DNA of 64,000 nt. Origin: Haliotis asinina (Eukaryota > Mollusca > Gastropoda > Lepetellida > Haliotidae). The notes beneath the pieces are model-generated. The model made no database searches, was not told the DNA's origin, and was given only the letters and a program-made list of their open reading frames with translations. Both the position numbers and the translations under genes were made by a program. Below, in pieces: positions 26,491 through 37,400 of the stretch; position 1 is the stretch's first letter; each line of letters begins with the position of its first letter. The stretch is taken from the NCBI RefSeq assembly GCF_037392515.1, contig NC_090281.1:41640645-41704644 (forward strand), given 5' to 3'.

Positions 26491-28579
26491 CGGATCTCCA
26501 CAAGGTTGAAAATAAAACCACAATAATCACGTAACTACAACTAGATACTTAGAGAGCAGACCAAGTGTTAACAATATCCTAGTTAATTAAAAGTTGTACT
26601 ATAAAGGTATCCCATAATACGAAAATGATAATTAAGCTGTGACGTAACCCTGGAACCATACCTTGCTTGAGAAGTCAAATTTGCCGCCCCGACTTTAACT
26701 TTGACAGCTCTATTTATAGGTAACATAAGGTCACATGACAAGCAAACGTGACGTCAGGGAATTCAAGATGGCGACTGTAAACATGACTGACGTTACTTGT
26801 GCCGTAATTTACTGTTATACCTGATACTGTAGCTTCGAAGCTGACTGCACAAAAGGTAGGTCATCTTAATTAGATACAGCATAAAGCTGATATCTTGGCT
26901 GGAATCACTGTGATGGCTGAGAAATTGATTATCTCGGTACTTGAAGCCAAGAATAGACATGAATTTTTGTTACAGTATTCTTGTTCTGCTTCCAATAAAA
27001 ATTCCAGCAAATAAACTTTCAGCATGTTGACAGCAGCAGATTTGTTCATATTTCACAGGTAGATTTTTTATCCCAAATGGAGAACATGTTAAAAACGCAT
27101 GTCTGTATACCCTACTGTATCATATCGTAATGCACACAATGCTGGCATAGACGTAAGACCTGTATGAGACCTACATAAACTTGATGAGAATCTATTGCGC
27201 TCTTTCAGAACCGAGCCGAGTAGAAATGTACTACAAACTTCTTAAGAACAATTCATTTGGATTCGAGACTATTTTCACGGAATACCAAAGTCATTAAGAA
27301 CAAAATGCGGTCGAGTTTCGTCTGTCTGCGACCGGAGTTGGCTGGTGGAAATTGTGTACAAACGTGTTGAAACTGATGTCCAACTATATTGTGTCTGCAC
27401 ACATCCCCATTAAGTTTGAAGTATGGCGATTCCGGTCGTCACTGTCCCAAATCATATCTTCATTACACCTGACAGCGTCTTATTAACACTCTTCGGAAAC
27501 AGATCAAAACACTTCAGTGTAATATCAGACAATGTCAGAGAATGTTCCAGATTGTATACGCATACAACGCAGCCATCAAATCCCAACGTCCATAATAGCT
27601 GGGTGAGTGAGTGAAGCGTTTTGACAATTAGTGTAGGTTCAATCCCCCAAACTTTTAGTTTTAAAGCCATTCTCAAGGATTATCACGTTTAGTGAAGTCC
27701 TACATTATCATGTCCTCATTTTGTGCAGTTTATCCAGTCTACCGAATATGCACTTCCCCGAAACAAGACACAAGAAAGGTCATTAAAACACCGGAATTTC
27801 ACAAGAATATCTTTAAATTTTAAGGGAATAAATCGGAATTTGATACAGTTATATAAAACATGTATTAATTTGTATGTTCTATTGTCTGCAACCAGATCTT
27901 AATACACGCATAGGCAATGTACGATTATTCAAATCTAGATTTAATCCATAAATGTACAATCTACGATCATTTAGATGCAAATCTGAATAAACACATGTAC
28001 AATCTGCGATTATGTAAAACCAGATCAAATCCACCTACAATGTACGATGACTGGAAGATGCATCCACACGATGACTTGTATCTGCGTGACAGCTGATTCA
28101 GCAAAAGTACATGTAGCTGAAAATGTAGCCAAGAGGTATTCTAAACACAGGCTAGTAAATATAACATCTCATCACCTGTAAAAAAATAGCTGACTAGGAG
28201 CAAGAATTAACTCTGAAACGTGGTATAAAGAATAAAAAAGAAGTACTGTTATCAATAAAACTTGTTATGTGTTTAAAGTTATATTGTTGTTGTTTTTAGA
28301 ATATCTCAAACCCGTGAGTATATCATATGTACTTTGTAAATCACCAAGGTGTCAATATTGTTGTTTCAAATGCATATTCCTTTATTTCATCCATATCGAG
28401 AGAGTTAATTCATTCAAAAGAGATTGTCCTACTTTTTCTTTCTAGGATGCATCACAACACATCTTTAGAACTAGTTTGCACAAGGAAAGGATGAACAAAC
28501 CCACCACTGAACATGACGGGCTAAAACACTTCAGTGTCTACCATAGTCTCTACCATATCTTGATGATGACATGCATATA

Positions 28580-28810
28580 GTGATAGATGTGGTTTGGGTG
28601 TTCCAGTGGTGTAGTGGTGGATGTAGTTGTGTCGTAATTAGTGGTGGCTGTCCCATGTTGTGTCGTTGGCTGTGGTGTCTATATGTAGTGGTGCATGTGG
28701 TGGTGGTGCCCCATGCAATGGTGGATGTTGTGGCGTACCCATGTAATGCCGGTGGTGGTGCACCATGTATTGGTGAATGTGATGGTGGTGTCTCATGTAC
28801 ATGTATGGTG
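28580..28810. repeat. Low-complexity GTG-rich tract
   Basis: Degenerate repeats around 'ggtggtg', 'gtggatgt' and 'ccatgta' on the + strand. The apparent 97-codon frame here is a composition artefact. Confidence 0.6.
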
Positions 28811-28831
28811 GTGTCCGATCTTGAGATGACT

Positions 28832-29233
28832 TCTCACTTTACTCAAAAAGTAAACCAGACATAGTGAAATTAATATTTCGAATCCACGTAATTTTATCTT
28901 GCCAATTGAAAATTTATTCAAGTTAGGATAGAAGTTATTTAACAAACGATCATAGATTCAAATCGTTATTACTGGTTTGTATTGCAAGGTGGTAAGTGCA
29001 GCAGTTAGATCAGTGAAACAAGAGCACGTACGGTACGTGATGACCGTTAACTTGGACCAACATACCCCCTTGTAATACAAAGAAAGTGATTTAAAATTAC
29101 GATCGTTTGTTAAACAACTTTCATACTAAGTTGAATAAAATTGTGAGAAATAAATGTTCAATTGGCAAGGTAAAATTATAAGAATTTGCATCTTAATTTC
29201 ACTTTATTCTATTTACTTTTTGTTTAAAGAGAC
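28832..29233. repeat. Palindromic MITE / foldback element, ~400 bp
   Basis: The two halves are inverted copies. 'caaaaagtaaa' and 'agtgaaatta' at the left end (28,844-28,872) recur inverted at the right end (about 29,200-29,226). 'ttgccaattgaa' and 'aacaaacgatc' recur inverted nearer the centre. The exact centre is a perfect palindrome 'cacgtacggtacgtg' (29,025-29,039). There is no coding capacity. It probably is a non-autonomous DNA transposon; its family and target duplication are unresolved. Confidence 0.7.
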
Positions 29234-29749
29234 ATTCATCGGTACGTTTTCACGGCAAACAGACTGTAACCGCATAATAACACGAGTGAGTACACGAGGA
29301 ATACGATGAGCAGTGATAAGCTCATGACAGTTTCCAACATTCCCACCCACAGTTAGTTTTAAGTCCTTTGTATTGAATGATCTATACGCCTATGTCAACT
29401 TGTAATTTTTAATTTACACTGCGTCATACCTGTATTGTATTAGCCGTTGATTATGTTTTAATCATATTGTCTTACATAAATAAGTCTGAAATTAATGAAA
29501 GAAGTTTTTGTTTCGTTTTGTTTCAAAAAAAGAGTATTACCAGGTCTTTCTTGGCTCACGCTAAATCAGAAAACATGTCTCTGTGCAAACACTTGTGACT
29601 GAGGTGTTTTCAGTAGCTTTAACCCTTTGTTTCGGGTACGGCGACTGGGATTAGGTTACGTAATGTGGCTGGTTTGCCCTTTGTCGCTTCCAGCTCCACA
29701 CCTTAAGTGAGCGATCGAAGCGAGCGACTAAGGCCCGCTTGGAGTCTGA

Positions 29750-29962
29750 GTGCCGACTACCAATGATGTGAAATAATCGTCGTGGGGACAGAAAGCCTTG
29801 AGATCCTGCACAGGTAGGACGACTTCAAGTATTCTTCGGAAGGGCGACAGAGGACCAGACAGGCAGGTGTTTCCAAACATATTTGGAAGAAAATATGCGT
29901 CTTCATGAATATTTGTGTAATATAGAGTGCGCACTCATTCTCTCATAGTATACACCCATTTA
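29750..29962. repeat. Local repeat, copy 1 of 3
   Basis: Shares 'gaggaccagacaggcaggtg', 'ttggaagaaaatatgcgtct' and the end 'cattctctcatagtatacac' with 31,105-31,318 and 31,400-31,645. The first third is diverged. Origin unknown. Confidence 0.65.
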
Positions 29963-30714
29963 GGTATAGATGGAAAAGGTTGATACTGGTGTCTGCATGT
30001 CAACGGAGTGGTTGTGCAAGTGATGGCACGCCGCCTTCAATGCCAGTGTTCGAGTCCCCACTTAAATACTATGGCTCACGTCCACCATAGTACTTAAACC
30101 AATGTACATACGTGAGAAATGTGATTGCTGGTGCTTATGCATGACTCATTTCTTTCAGGAACCCTGGCACATTCTGGATTTGGTGTTGTGTCCCTCTAAA
30201 CCCTTCCACCTGTACACTGGCTTTCTGAGGGACCGATGGGATCAGCTTTTGTTTCATGGTGGCTCCATAGTACGTTCGCTCTCCGCGTAGCCCCTCGCCG
30301 ACTGTACATGGAGAAGTTTCGGTGTTAGGGCCTGATTGTACAGTCAGGATGGTTGTTACTGCAACCCAGCTACTTTAGTGTTGGCACACTCTGTGGCCCC
30401 AGTCTTTTCAGCAACCCCAGTAGGCCCAATGGTGACTGCACTTGACTGGTAGATTTAGGTGGTAGTGTAGATAAGGCCCCCTCCGTGCATGCCCTGTACG
30501 ATGCTATCTATAGATGGCATAACTTAGTGTTAACCCACGATTCCGTCCTTCAGTAGGTAGCTCGAGACAAAGCAAGTCCCGGATGGTCACTTTGAGAGTC
30601 AGTGTACTGGCCGACTGTGCGGCCACCTGCTGGTAAAGTATTTCAATATTTCAATTTAATATTTAGATTAAATTTTGTTTCACGCCCCGACATATTTGTT
30701 TTGCATTTAAATCT

Positions 30715-30890
30715 ATGGGGATCGTCGAATAACCGAATGGTTAAAGCGTTCACTCATGACGCTCCAAACAACACTAATTCGATTTCCCATGTAGGAATGA
30801 TGTGTGAAGCATATACTTGTTGTTGCTCACCGTGGTATAACTGGTATATTGCTAAAAGCAGTATAAAAAGTACAGTCACACAGTCATAAT
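30715..30890 (+). repeat. tRNA-derived SINE
   Basis: It opens with an A-box-like 'ccgaatggttaaagcg' and a B-box-like 'aattcgatttccc' about 45 bp later, followed by a body with 'atattgctaaaagcagtata'. This order matches the tRNA-headed SINE common in abalone, where the body reads 'attgctaaaagcggcgtaaa'. Diverged. Confidence 0.6.
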
Positions 30891-31104
30891 CTGTGTGGGA
30901 AGCATGAATTATGTAGAATGTTCTTTGCCCTTGTTAGTAGAATCGTCGCTTACGCATGCAACTGTTTCTTTCAAACACTCTTTTGAAGAAAACATAAAAT
31001 GCAATGCAACCTTATTTACCATGACGTCTACTGCAAAATTACAACTTGAGTTTCATGTTTGAGATTTTTTTACGTGTAGGCATATAACTTTCACTTAAAT
31101 ACAC

Positions 31105-31318
31105 AGTAAGTACCAATGATGCAAAATATATTCACTTTACTATTAGGAGCAGGGATACCATCGTCCTGGGGACAGAAATGGAGCCTGAAGTCCCCCAGAG
31201 GCAGGACGACTGCCAAGAAGACCTTCCATGGACAGAAGTGGACCAAGGATTCTTCAGAAGGGCGGCAGAGGACCAGACAGGCAGGTGTTTCCAACTCTGT
31301 TTGGAAGAAAACAATGAC
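31105..31318. repeat. Local repeat, copy 2 of 3
   Basis: Shares 'taccatcgtcctgggg', 'tggagcctgaagtcccccag' and 'aggcaggacgactgc' with copy 3, about 300 bp away, and 'gcagaggaccagacaggcag' with copy 1. It lacks the 'cattctctcatag' end present in copies 1 and 3. Confidence 0.7.
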
Positions 31319-31399
31319 GTCATGAGCCAAGTTACAACTTGTGTTTCAGGTTACAGCATTTTTCTCACGAAAAAGCATATACTTTTGATATTCATTATC

Positions 31400-31645
31400 T
31401 ATGTAGTAAGTATCAGTGATATGAAACATTAACCTATTCGCTATCTTTACTGTTTGGACCGTGGATACCATCGTCCTGGGGCAGAAATGGAGCCTGAAGT
31501 CCCCCAGAGGCAGGACGACTGCAGAGAAGACTTTCCATGGGCAGGCAGGTGTTTCGAACTCTATTTGGAAGAAAATATGCGTCTTCATGAATGTTTGTTT
31601 AATTTACAGTGTACACTCATTCTCTCATAGTATACATCCATTTAG
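31400..31645. repeat. Local repeat, copy 3 of 3
   Basis: Nearly identical to copy 2 over 31,450-31,570 but with an internal deletion of ~40 bp. It shares its last 90 bp with copy 1, including 'cgtcttcatgaat' and 'catagtatacatccatttag'. Confidence 0.7.
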
Positions 31646-31920
31646 AAGTGAATGAGTGAGTTTAGTTTTATGCTGCACTCATCAATATTCCAGCTATATG
31701 ATGACGGTCTGTAAATAGTCGAGTCTGGACCCAACAATCCAGTGATCAACAATATGAGCATCGATCAGCGCAATTCGGAACCGATGACATGTCAACCAAG
31801 TCAGCGAGCCTGACCATCCGATCACCTTAGTCGCCCCTTACGACAAGCATGGTCACCTTTTATGGCAAGCATGGGTTGCTGAAGGCCTATTCTACCCCGG
31901 GACCTTCACGGGTGTCAATC
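31646..31920 (+). repeat. Gastropod (abalone) interspersed repeat
   Basis: Starts 'gtgagtttagttttatgctg', contains 'aatattccagctatatgatg', 'tcgagtctggacccaacaat' and 'tgagcatcgatc', and ends 'taccccgggaccttcacggg'. I recognise this as a very abundant Haliotis repeat. It has no coding capacity. Confidence 0.75.
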
Positions 31921-32513
31921 TCGAACAAATACGCACTTTTTTGTTTACACTTACTGGTCAAAACCTTGATGTACACGCCCGAAGACAATGAATTTTGTTA
32001 TGGCCTTGCACATTTCATCTCTCCTCTTCATTGTGTGAGCCATAGATGTGCATCCTGCCATCTGAATTAGGTATTCAAAACCAGTGTAATCTTCTTCGTC
32101 ATCGAGAGACATCAACTCATGTGCGACTCTTTTGTGAAGCTATTCCTTATCAGTTCATGCAAGTCATTCTTATCAATTTATATTTTCACAAACATCACAG
32201 GTGTGTGCTCAATAACACACGTGCGCTTTCGGGAAATATAATACAGTATACAGATGCCACTACTGTTACTACTTTCTATTACATACTGATCATTTCAATT
32301 AACGTAAGTGAATTCCATTTTTAAGCTAATAACGAATCTTGAAATATACACTTTACAGTATTCTTGGGATATTTTGGAATAGCGCAACACAGTCATGAAT
32401 GTACTTATATTCTAGTGTATACCAGACGATATACAATTATGGAACTAATACTAAGACAATGTGATTAACTTTTTGTTAGGTTGTCTATTCCCTGATAGGT
32501 TGCCCACTCTTAC

Positions 32514-32695
32514 CTTCACAACTTGATCCCTGTAGTCGTAGTCCATAATGTGGTCAGTTGTTGACTGGACGCTGTCTATGCCATGGACCACTGCATCATA
32601 CAGAAGCGGATGGAGAAACATGGGTAGTGGTCCACAGTGCACAGTAGAACATCCAAACATCTGTCCAACAGGTTCGTATGTCCGATCTTGCAAAG
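32514..32695 (-). CDS. Exon of a HECT-like (G2E3-type) host gene
   Basis: The acceptor ending 'actttcag' (to 32,696) and the donor 'gaag|gtaaga' (32,513 onward) bound 182 nt, phase 1 to phase 0. It encodes 'YEPVGQMFGCSTVHCGPLPM' and 'FLHPLLYDAVVHGIDSV', which fits the HECT-like N-lobe region where G2E3-type proteins carry a 'vGqm...hgGP.p.fL' string. The phase joins exactly to the exon at 49,388-49,675 on the same strand, with all of Polinton 2 in the intron between. An alternative acceptor 13 nt upstream gives the wrong phase. Later HECT exons were not found. Confidence 0.6.
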
Positions 32696-32939
32696 CTGAA
32701 AGTATATTCTGCAACACAAATGCAGCTACTGAAAAGTAAAGTACTCTTTATAAGTAGTATGTTAGGCAAAATGTCAAACAAGAGTCATCAGAACCGGCCC
32801 CAACAAGTTTAAAAGGACAAATCATCTGACAGTTACTTATTGTGATTTTAGACTAAGTTTGAATTGGTTCCATGGAATTCATGAAAATTATAAATGCCAT
32901 ATACCTGAAATCAGAAAAAGTCACCATTTCAAGATATGT

Positions 32940-33260
32940 CTCATATATCTGATCTTAAAGATCTGTTGAAAGGTATGAAACGGGTTTCAAGTTGTGCCCC
33001 GGAAACAAAGCCCATTACACCATGTTGAAAGTATGAAACGTGTCCATGGTACCCGAGAAAAAAATAAATTGTGAAAAAAACGGTAAATAGTAAAAGGCAC
33101 CAACTTAGGTACAGATTGATATATCTACCAAGTTTTGCACAAAAATATTGAACGGTTTTTGAGTTGTGCTCCGGAAACAAAATGATTACGGACGGACGGA
33201 CGGACGCACGGACGGACGAGGCGTCGACTATATCCCTCCGTTTTACATGCCGGGGGATAA
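32940..33260. repeat. Mollusc repeat with (GGAC/ACGG)n microsatellite
   Basis: Contains the related strings 'caagttgtgccccggaaaca' and 'gagttgtgctccggaaacaa', then a (ggac)-type tract at 33,186-33,219 and an end 'ttttacatgccgggggataa'. This arrangement is widespread in marine mollusc genomes as I recall it. The 111-codon frame on the - strand is incidental. Confidence 0.65.
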
Positions 33261-33412
33261 AAAGTAACTGGTTCAAGAGAGGTTGAAAAAACTTACATTT
33301 TTTCAGTACAGGTGGAACCAGGTAATGGATTAATTATGCATACAATCTATGAGAATTACGTTGAAACATGCACGGGTGTCCCAATGCACCTCTTGCACTA
33401 ATTGATATAACT

Positions 33413-33417
33413 GGACT
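33413..33417 (+). repeat. Target-site duplication of Polinton 2, left copy (ggact)
   Basis: Matches 47,673-47,677. A 6-bp reading (tggact) is possible if the last t of the right end is counted with the duplication. Confidence 0.8.
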
Positions 33418-33751
33418 AGTAGTATAGGGAATGACAGTTCTGGACCACTTTCAAGAAATGTCTCTACAAAGCCTTATTTACTAAATAAGGCTTTGGTTGG
33501 GCCATTAGCTCTTGCTACTATTACCCCTACTACTTAACGTGTGTTGGAGGTAACACTGTGCCGTACGGTACGATCAATAATTCTTCTCTTACAAACCCCC
33601 TACCCGGCCCATCCCTCAAGTAGTACAAGTTAGGTTCGTCGGCTTTCATATCCACTTTATCTATGTTGTAAGTTTTGACTGACCATATAGGATCGGTGGC
33701 TCGCTTACGGCTATCACCCTCGTGTTCCCCCGGCTGGTATAGATACCTCAC
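33418..33751 (+). repeat. Polinton 2 left TIR (334 bp), includes integrase 3' end
   Basis: Inverted match to 47,339-47,672. It includes the 29-bp palindrome (33,467-33,495). It is 29 bp shorter than the Polinton 1 TIR because it lacks the 'aaaaaggttgggtgtctatg' patch. Confidence 0.92.
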
Positions 33752-34498
33752 TAGGGCCCTATCTGGTATCTGTTTCTCCTTCCCACGCAATGGAGCGGCC
33801 GACTCTGCAACTATTGATTTTAGTTTGATAGCGTCTGCCGGTTTCTTACCGGTGAGACGGGTGACTTCATGGTTGATTGCCGACACCACCTTGGGTAACC
33901 TCGTGGCCCATTCAGTCGATCGTTTTCCAGGGGTGACCATCTCCCTAGCATACTGATGGCCGAACAAGCGCTCAGCCAAAGTCCTATTAAATCTCTCAAC
34001 TATGGCTTGGCTGCGATGGGCTCTGGCCGTTCCACGCCTGACCTTTGTATCGTGTTTGGCTAGCAGTTGTGACACGGCACCCATGAACTCCCGTCCGGGG
34101 TCAACTTGCAGCTCTGTTGGCCACGTCAGCGGACTGCGTTTGTATATGCGTTCGAATCCTCTGGCTACCTGGGCCGAATCTTTCGTGGTCAAGGGTTCGG
34201 CTTCCTTGTAACGACTGGCTACGTCCACTACGGTTAAGGCATACTTGTACCTCTTGTCGTGGGGTAGGAACAGTAGGTCTGCCTGGTGAACGCTATTAGG
34301 TATGTTAATACCGAACCTCCTTCTAGGCACGTAGCGTGGTGCCGGCAAATAGATCTGCCACAGGGCTTGTTTTTCAAGCCACGCTTTGGCTTCCTCCGGG
34401 GGTACTCGCGCTATTTTAGCTAGCTTATCTACTGCGCTAGCTCCTTTCCAGTACCCACGCGGGCTGTAGTAAATAGCCTCAAATTTTTTCATGTCCAT
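33530..34498 (-). CDS. Polinton 2 integrase, 322 aa
   Basis: Same length as the Polinton 1 integrase, with the same D74, D133 and E168 triad and only a few changes (for example 'DPGREFMG' for 'DPGRDFMG', and a different last two residues). The frame is intact. It overlaps the PolB end by 20 nt. Confidence 0.92.
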   Translation of the reverse strand: MDMKKFEAIYYSPRGYWKGASAVDKLAKIARVPPEEAKAWLEKQALWQIYLPAPRYVPRRRFGINIPNSVHQADLLFLPHDKRYKYALTVVDVASRYKEAEPLTTKDSAQVARGFERIYKRSPLTWPTELQVDPGREFMGAVSQLLAKHDTKVRRGTARAHRSQAIVERFNRTLAERLFGHQYAREMVTPGKRSTEWATRLPKVVSAINHEVTRLTGKKPADAIKLKSIVAESAAPLRGKEKQIPDRALVRYLYQPGEHEGDSRKRATDPIWSVKTYNIDKVDMKADEPNLYYLRDGPGRGFVREELLIVPYGTVLPPTHVK

Positions 34499-37400
34499 AC
34501 GCGTATGTGTTTATCCCATCAATAGCTATCCAACGTTTCGTGTCCATAGGCGACAGGGACGTCTTGTTTATAGTCAGTCCGTATATCTTATGTCCATCAC
34601 TTCTAAGTGTGTTCATTTTATGTCTAAAGGTACGGGTCTTGAACAGGGCTTCCTTGAATCTGGCGTGTTTGATGTGTTGTTTCACCACATACTTCTTAAC
34701 CCCCTTCGCCTTCCGGATCTCACTATTGTCGGCTTTCAGTATGGAGTACATCTTAGGTCTCAAACCTATGTACTCGGCTATGGGCGTGCCAGCACACTCG
34801 TCCTTCATCTTACCTAGGACCTTTTTATTTACCGTACTGTGTATGGCATGGGTCTTAGGGTAGTCGCTGGTGTCGTATAAATCGAGGTGTTTTTTCATGT
34901 CCTCGTACACGTCCTCGGTTCGAATTTCTAACAGCAGGGAATCCGTGTCAGTGTACAGCACTTCACACCTGTCGCCGTACTGTTTCTTGAGCTCGTTGTA
35001 GTAAAAGTCGTACATCAGGTGTTTGGATAAATCGAGGATGCTCATCCCCACGTAAACAGGCCGGTTGAATTTTATGTGGCTTTTCTTCATGTGTAGGGCA
35101 ACCAGGTTGTCTGTGAATATCTTACTACGGTTGAATGCCGGACTGGCTATCGATCTCCTGAGCTTGTCTTCCTCACTCGACCGAACCAGCTTCACGGTCA
35201 CGCGTTTCCTCAGGTTGTCCATAGTCTTACCAAACACCGAGTTGTTCATGAGCTTGTAGAGATTTTTCTCAAAATCACTGGTGGCTTTTTTTCGTAGGTC
35301 TGTGTTCATTCTGATGTAGGGCTCCATCCATGGGCTCTGGTCGAACATGAGCACCCTGTGTATTTTGGTCAGACTCATACCCAACGACAGGTACAGCTGT
35401 AGGTTGCGATAGTGAACAATGTACTTGGTCTTATTCATTAAGTTAGGCACGAGTTTTTCAACGTCTGTCACACGCCCACCTGACAAGTTATGTTGGTACT
35501 CAGACATCCAGTCTGGGTTAACCCTCATACGTTCGGGGGCCAGGGGGTAGCTGTTGTGCGATGTGTGTAATTCCTTGGGGTACTCTAAGTCAACCTCGAG
35601 GATATACCCTTTGTACGAATCTGGTGCAACCCCCATAACATCAACGTGGGGTACCCATTCGAATCCCCCTGTAGGTAGATACTGGCTCATGGCCCAGCCG
35701 TACAGGTTGTTTGTGTCGAGGTAGAGAATGTGATTGGTTGGCTTGTTAGGATCGTAACCTTTCACGTATTGATTATTTGCTTTCGCGTATCGTTTGGATG
35801 CCATGGAAATCCCACCTCGCAAGCCTTTCTCAATGAATAGGTGCATGTCGTAATCTGTGAGCAATTCTAAATTAACTCCGGTCTTTTTAAGCAAGGCGTC
35901 CCACGACAGACCTGGGCTGGTGTAATACCATGCGGGGTCGAGTTTATACTGCTTGAAACATGTCCGCCTAAACGTCTCAAACACGTCGGCTAACAGCAGT
36001 ACATCTGTCCTCAAGTACAGGTCGTGATAATCACCCAGGTTCTTACAACCCAGTTTATTCCATACGTTAGTCGCGTGCGAGTAATCATCTCGTGAGACGG
36101 ACGCCTCATTCAGCTTGCTATAAAAGCAGTCAATAGGGGGTAGTCTGGTCTCGGTGAACTTGGCCCAACTATCCATGTACTCATAGGGGTACACACCCTT
36201 CCTCATAAGCAGGGGTCTAGTCTCGGCGTCTGTGTATCGATCGGTGATAGGGAAGGTATTGTTGGCCTTGACCAGACTGTCGAGTGACGACAGGAGGAAC
36301 TGAAACGAGTCAATGAACCTAAGTCCGTTTAAGCTGAAGGAGATGTATCTCTCCATGTTGTTGGGGATGCACGTTATATTACCATCGATTTTCGCGATGG
36401 CCTGCATGATCAAGTGTGAGTCGTACCCTCTCAAGTTGTGAAAGACAACGGGGATGTTTATTGTCTTAGGGTTGATTTTAAGCTTGAGGTTGCACGCGTT
36501 GTGAGCGGCGCCTCTATACTTACCAGTTATGTGACAGTGATCTCTCACCGAATCACCGTTAAGTGGTGAGTCACACACGTGACAGTTAGTGCTACTAGCG
36601 TGGGCTAGCCTGTCGACTCGGGTCAGACGCATGGGAGCGATTTTATACAATGCATTCCTAATAATTTTTTCTTCCTCCTGCAAACACTTTAGAAACCTTT
36701 CAGCCGCGTCAGGCCCCCTATACACTACCGGAGCTTTCGTTTCCCCGTCACAACGGACGACAATGTATCCAAACGAACAGGCTTTATGCTCTTGTGTCTT
36801 GTGGGTGAAGCTACCACTGGGGGAATCCCCACCCACAACCAAGGCTTCGAAGTCGGCGTATATGATATAAGGCACAGACATTTGGTTCTTGTGGTTACTG
36901 AATTTTAGGATATTATCACCTTCCTTAGGCATGTCGACTCGTATGGCCGTATGCCCCACACCTTGACAATCATCCCGGTGGGATTCTAATAAATCAGCTC
37001 GACTGAAACCGTGTAGGCATCGTACACAAAAGTGTTTTTCCCCATCGTGTTTCGACTGGTCGTGCAACAACCGACTGAGATGTTTTATCCACGTGTAGTG
37101 ATACTTTTCACCTCGTTGGATCATGAATATATTGATAACTTGGCGATCCTTCACCGGGCTGACCCTGTGTACTATTGTTGTGTTACCTTCGTGCCCAAAG
37201 ACATTTATAGCCAGATTATTCTGTTTTTCTACTTTAGTGATCTGGGATATGGGGGTGGGTTCATCTATACCATCCCAGTTGAGCCCATCGTCTTGGGGAT
37301 AGCTAGAAAGCCTATCTGAATGAGTGCCAGCTGGAAATAAGGCTGACCTGATAGCTAACCTCAGGCAATCGTTTCCTCTATTCTTAACGTTTACTATGGC

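Larger units (their letters stand above)
25321..28831. other. Gene-poor flank, 3.5 kb
   Basis: I see no supported gene. It holds a short tandem repeat (26,431-26,490), a GTG-rich stretch (28,580-28,810) and AT-rich sequence. Open frames here are short and show no domains. Confidence 0.5.

Noticed and set aside
26310..26530. Three overlapping - strand frames with repeated 'FRRIHSDG'-type residues
   Set aside because: They are all readings of one 14-bp tandem repeat.
28571..28864. 97-codon Val/Cys-rich protein
   Set aside because: Produced by a GTG-rich low-complexity tract.
30001..30110. A tRNA gene ('gtgttcgagtcccc' B box)
   Set aside because: I could not form an acceptor stem or a proper A box. 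More likely a diverged SINE piece or chance.
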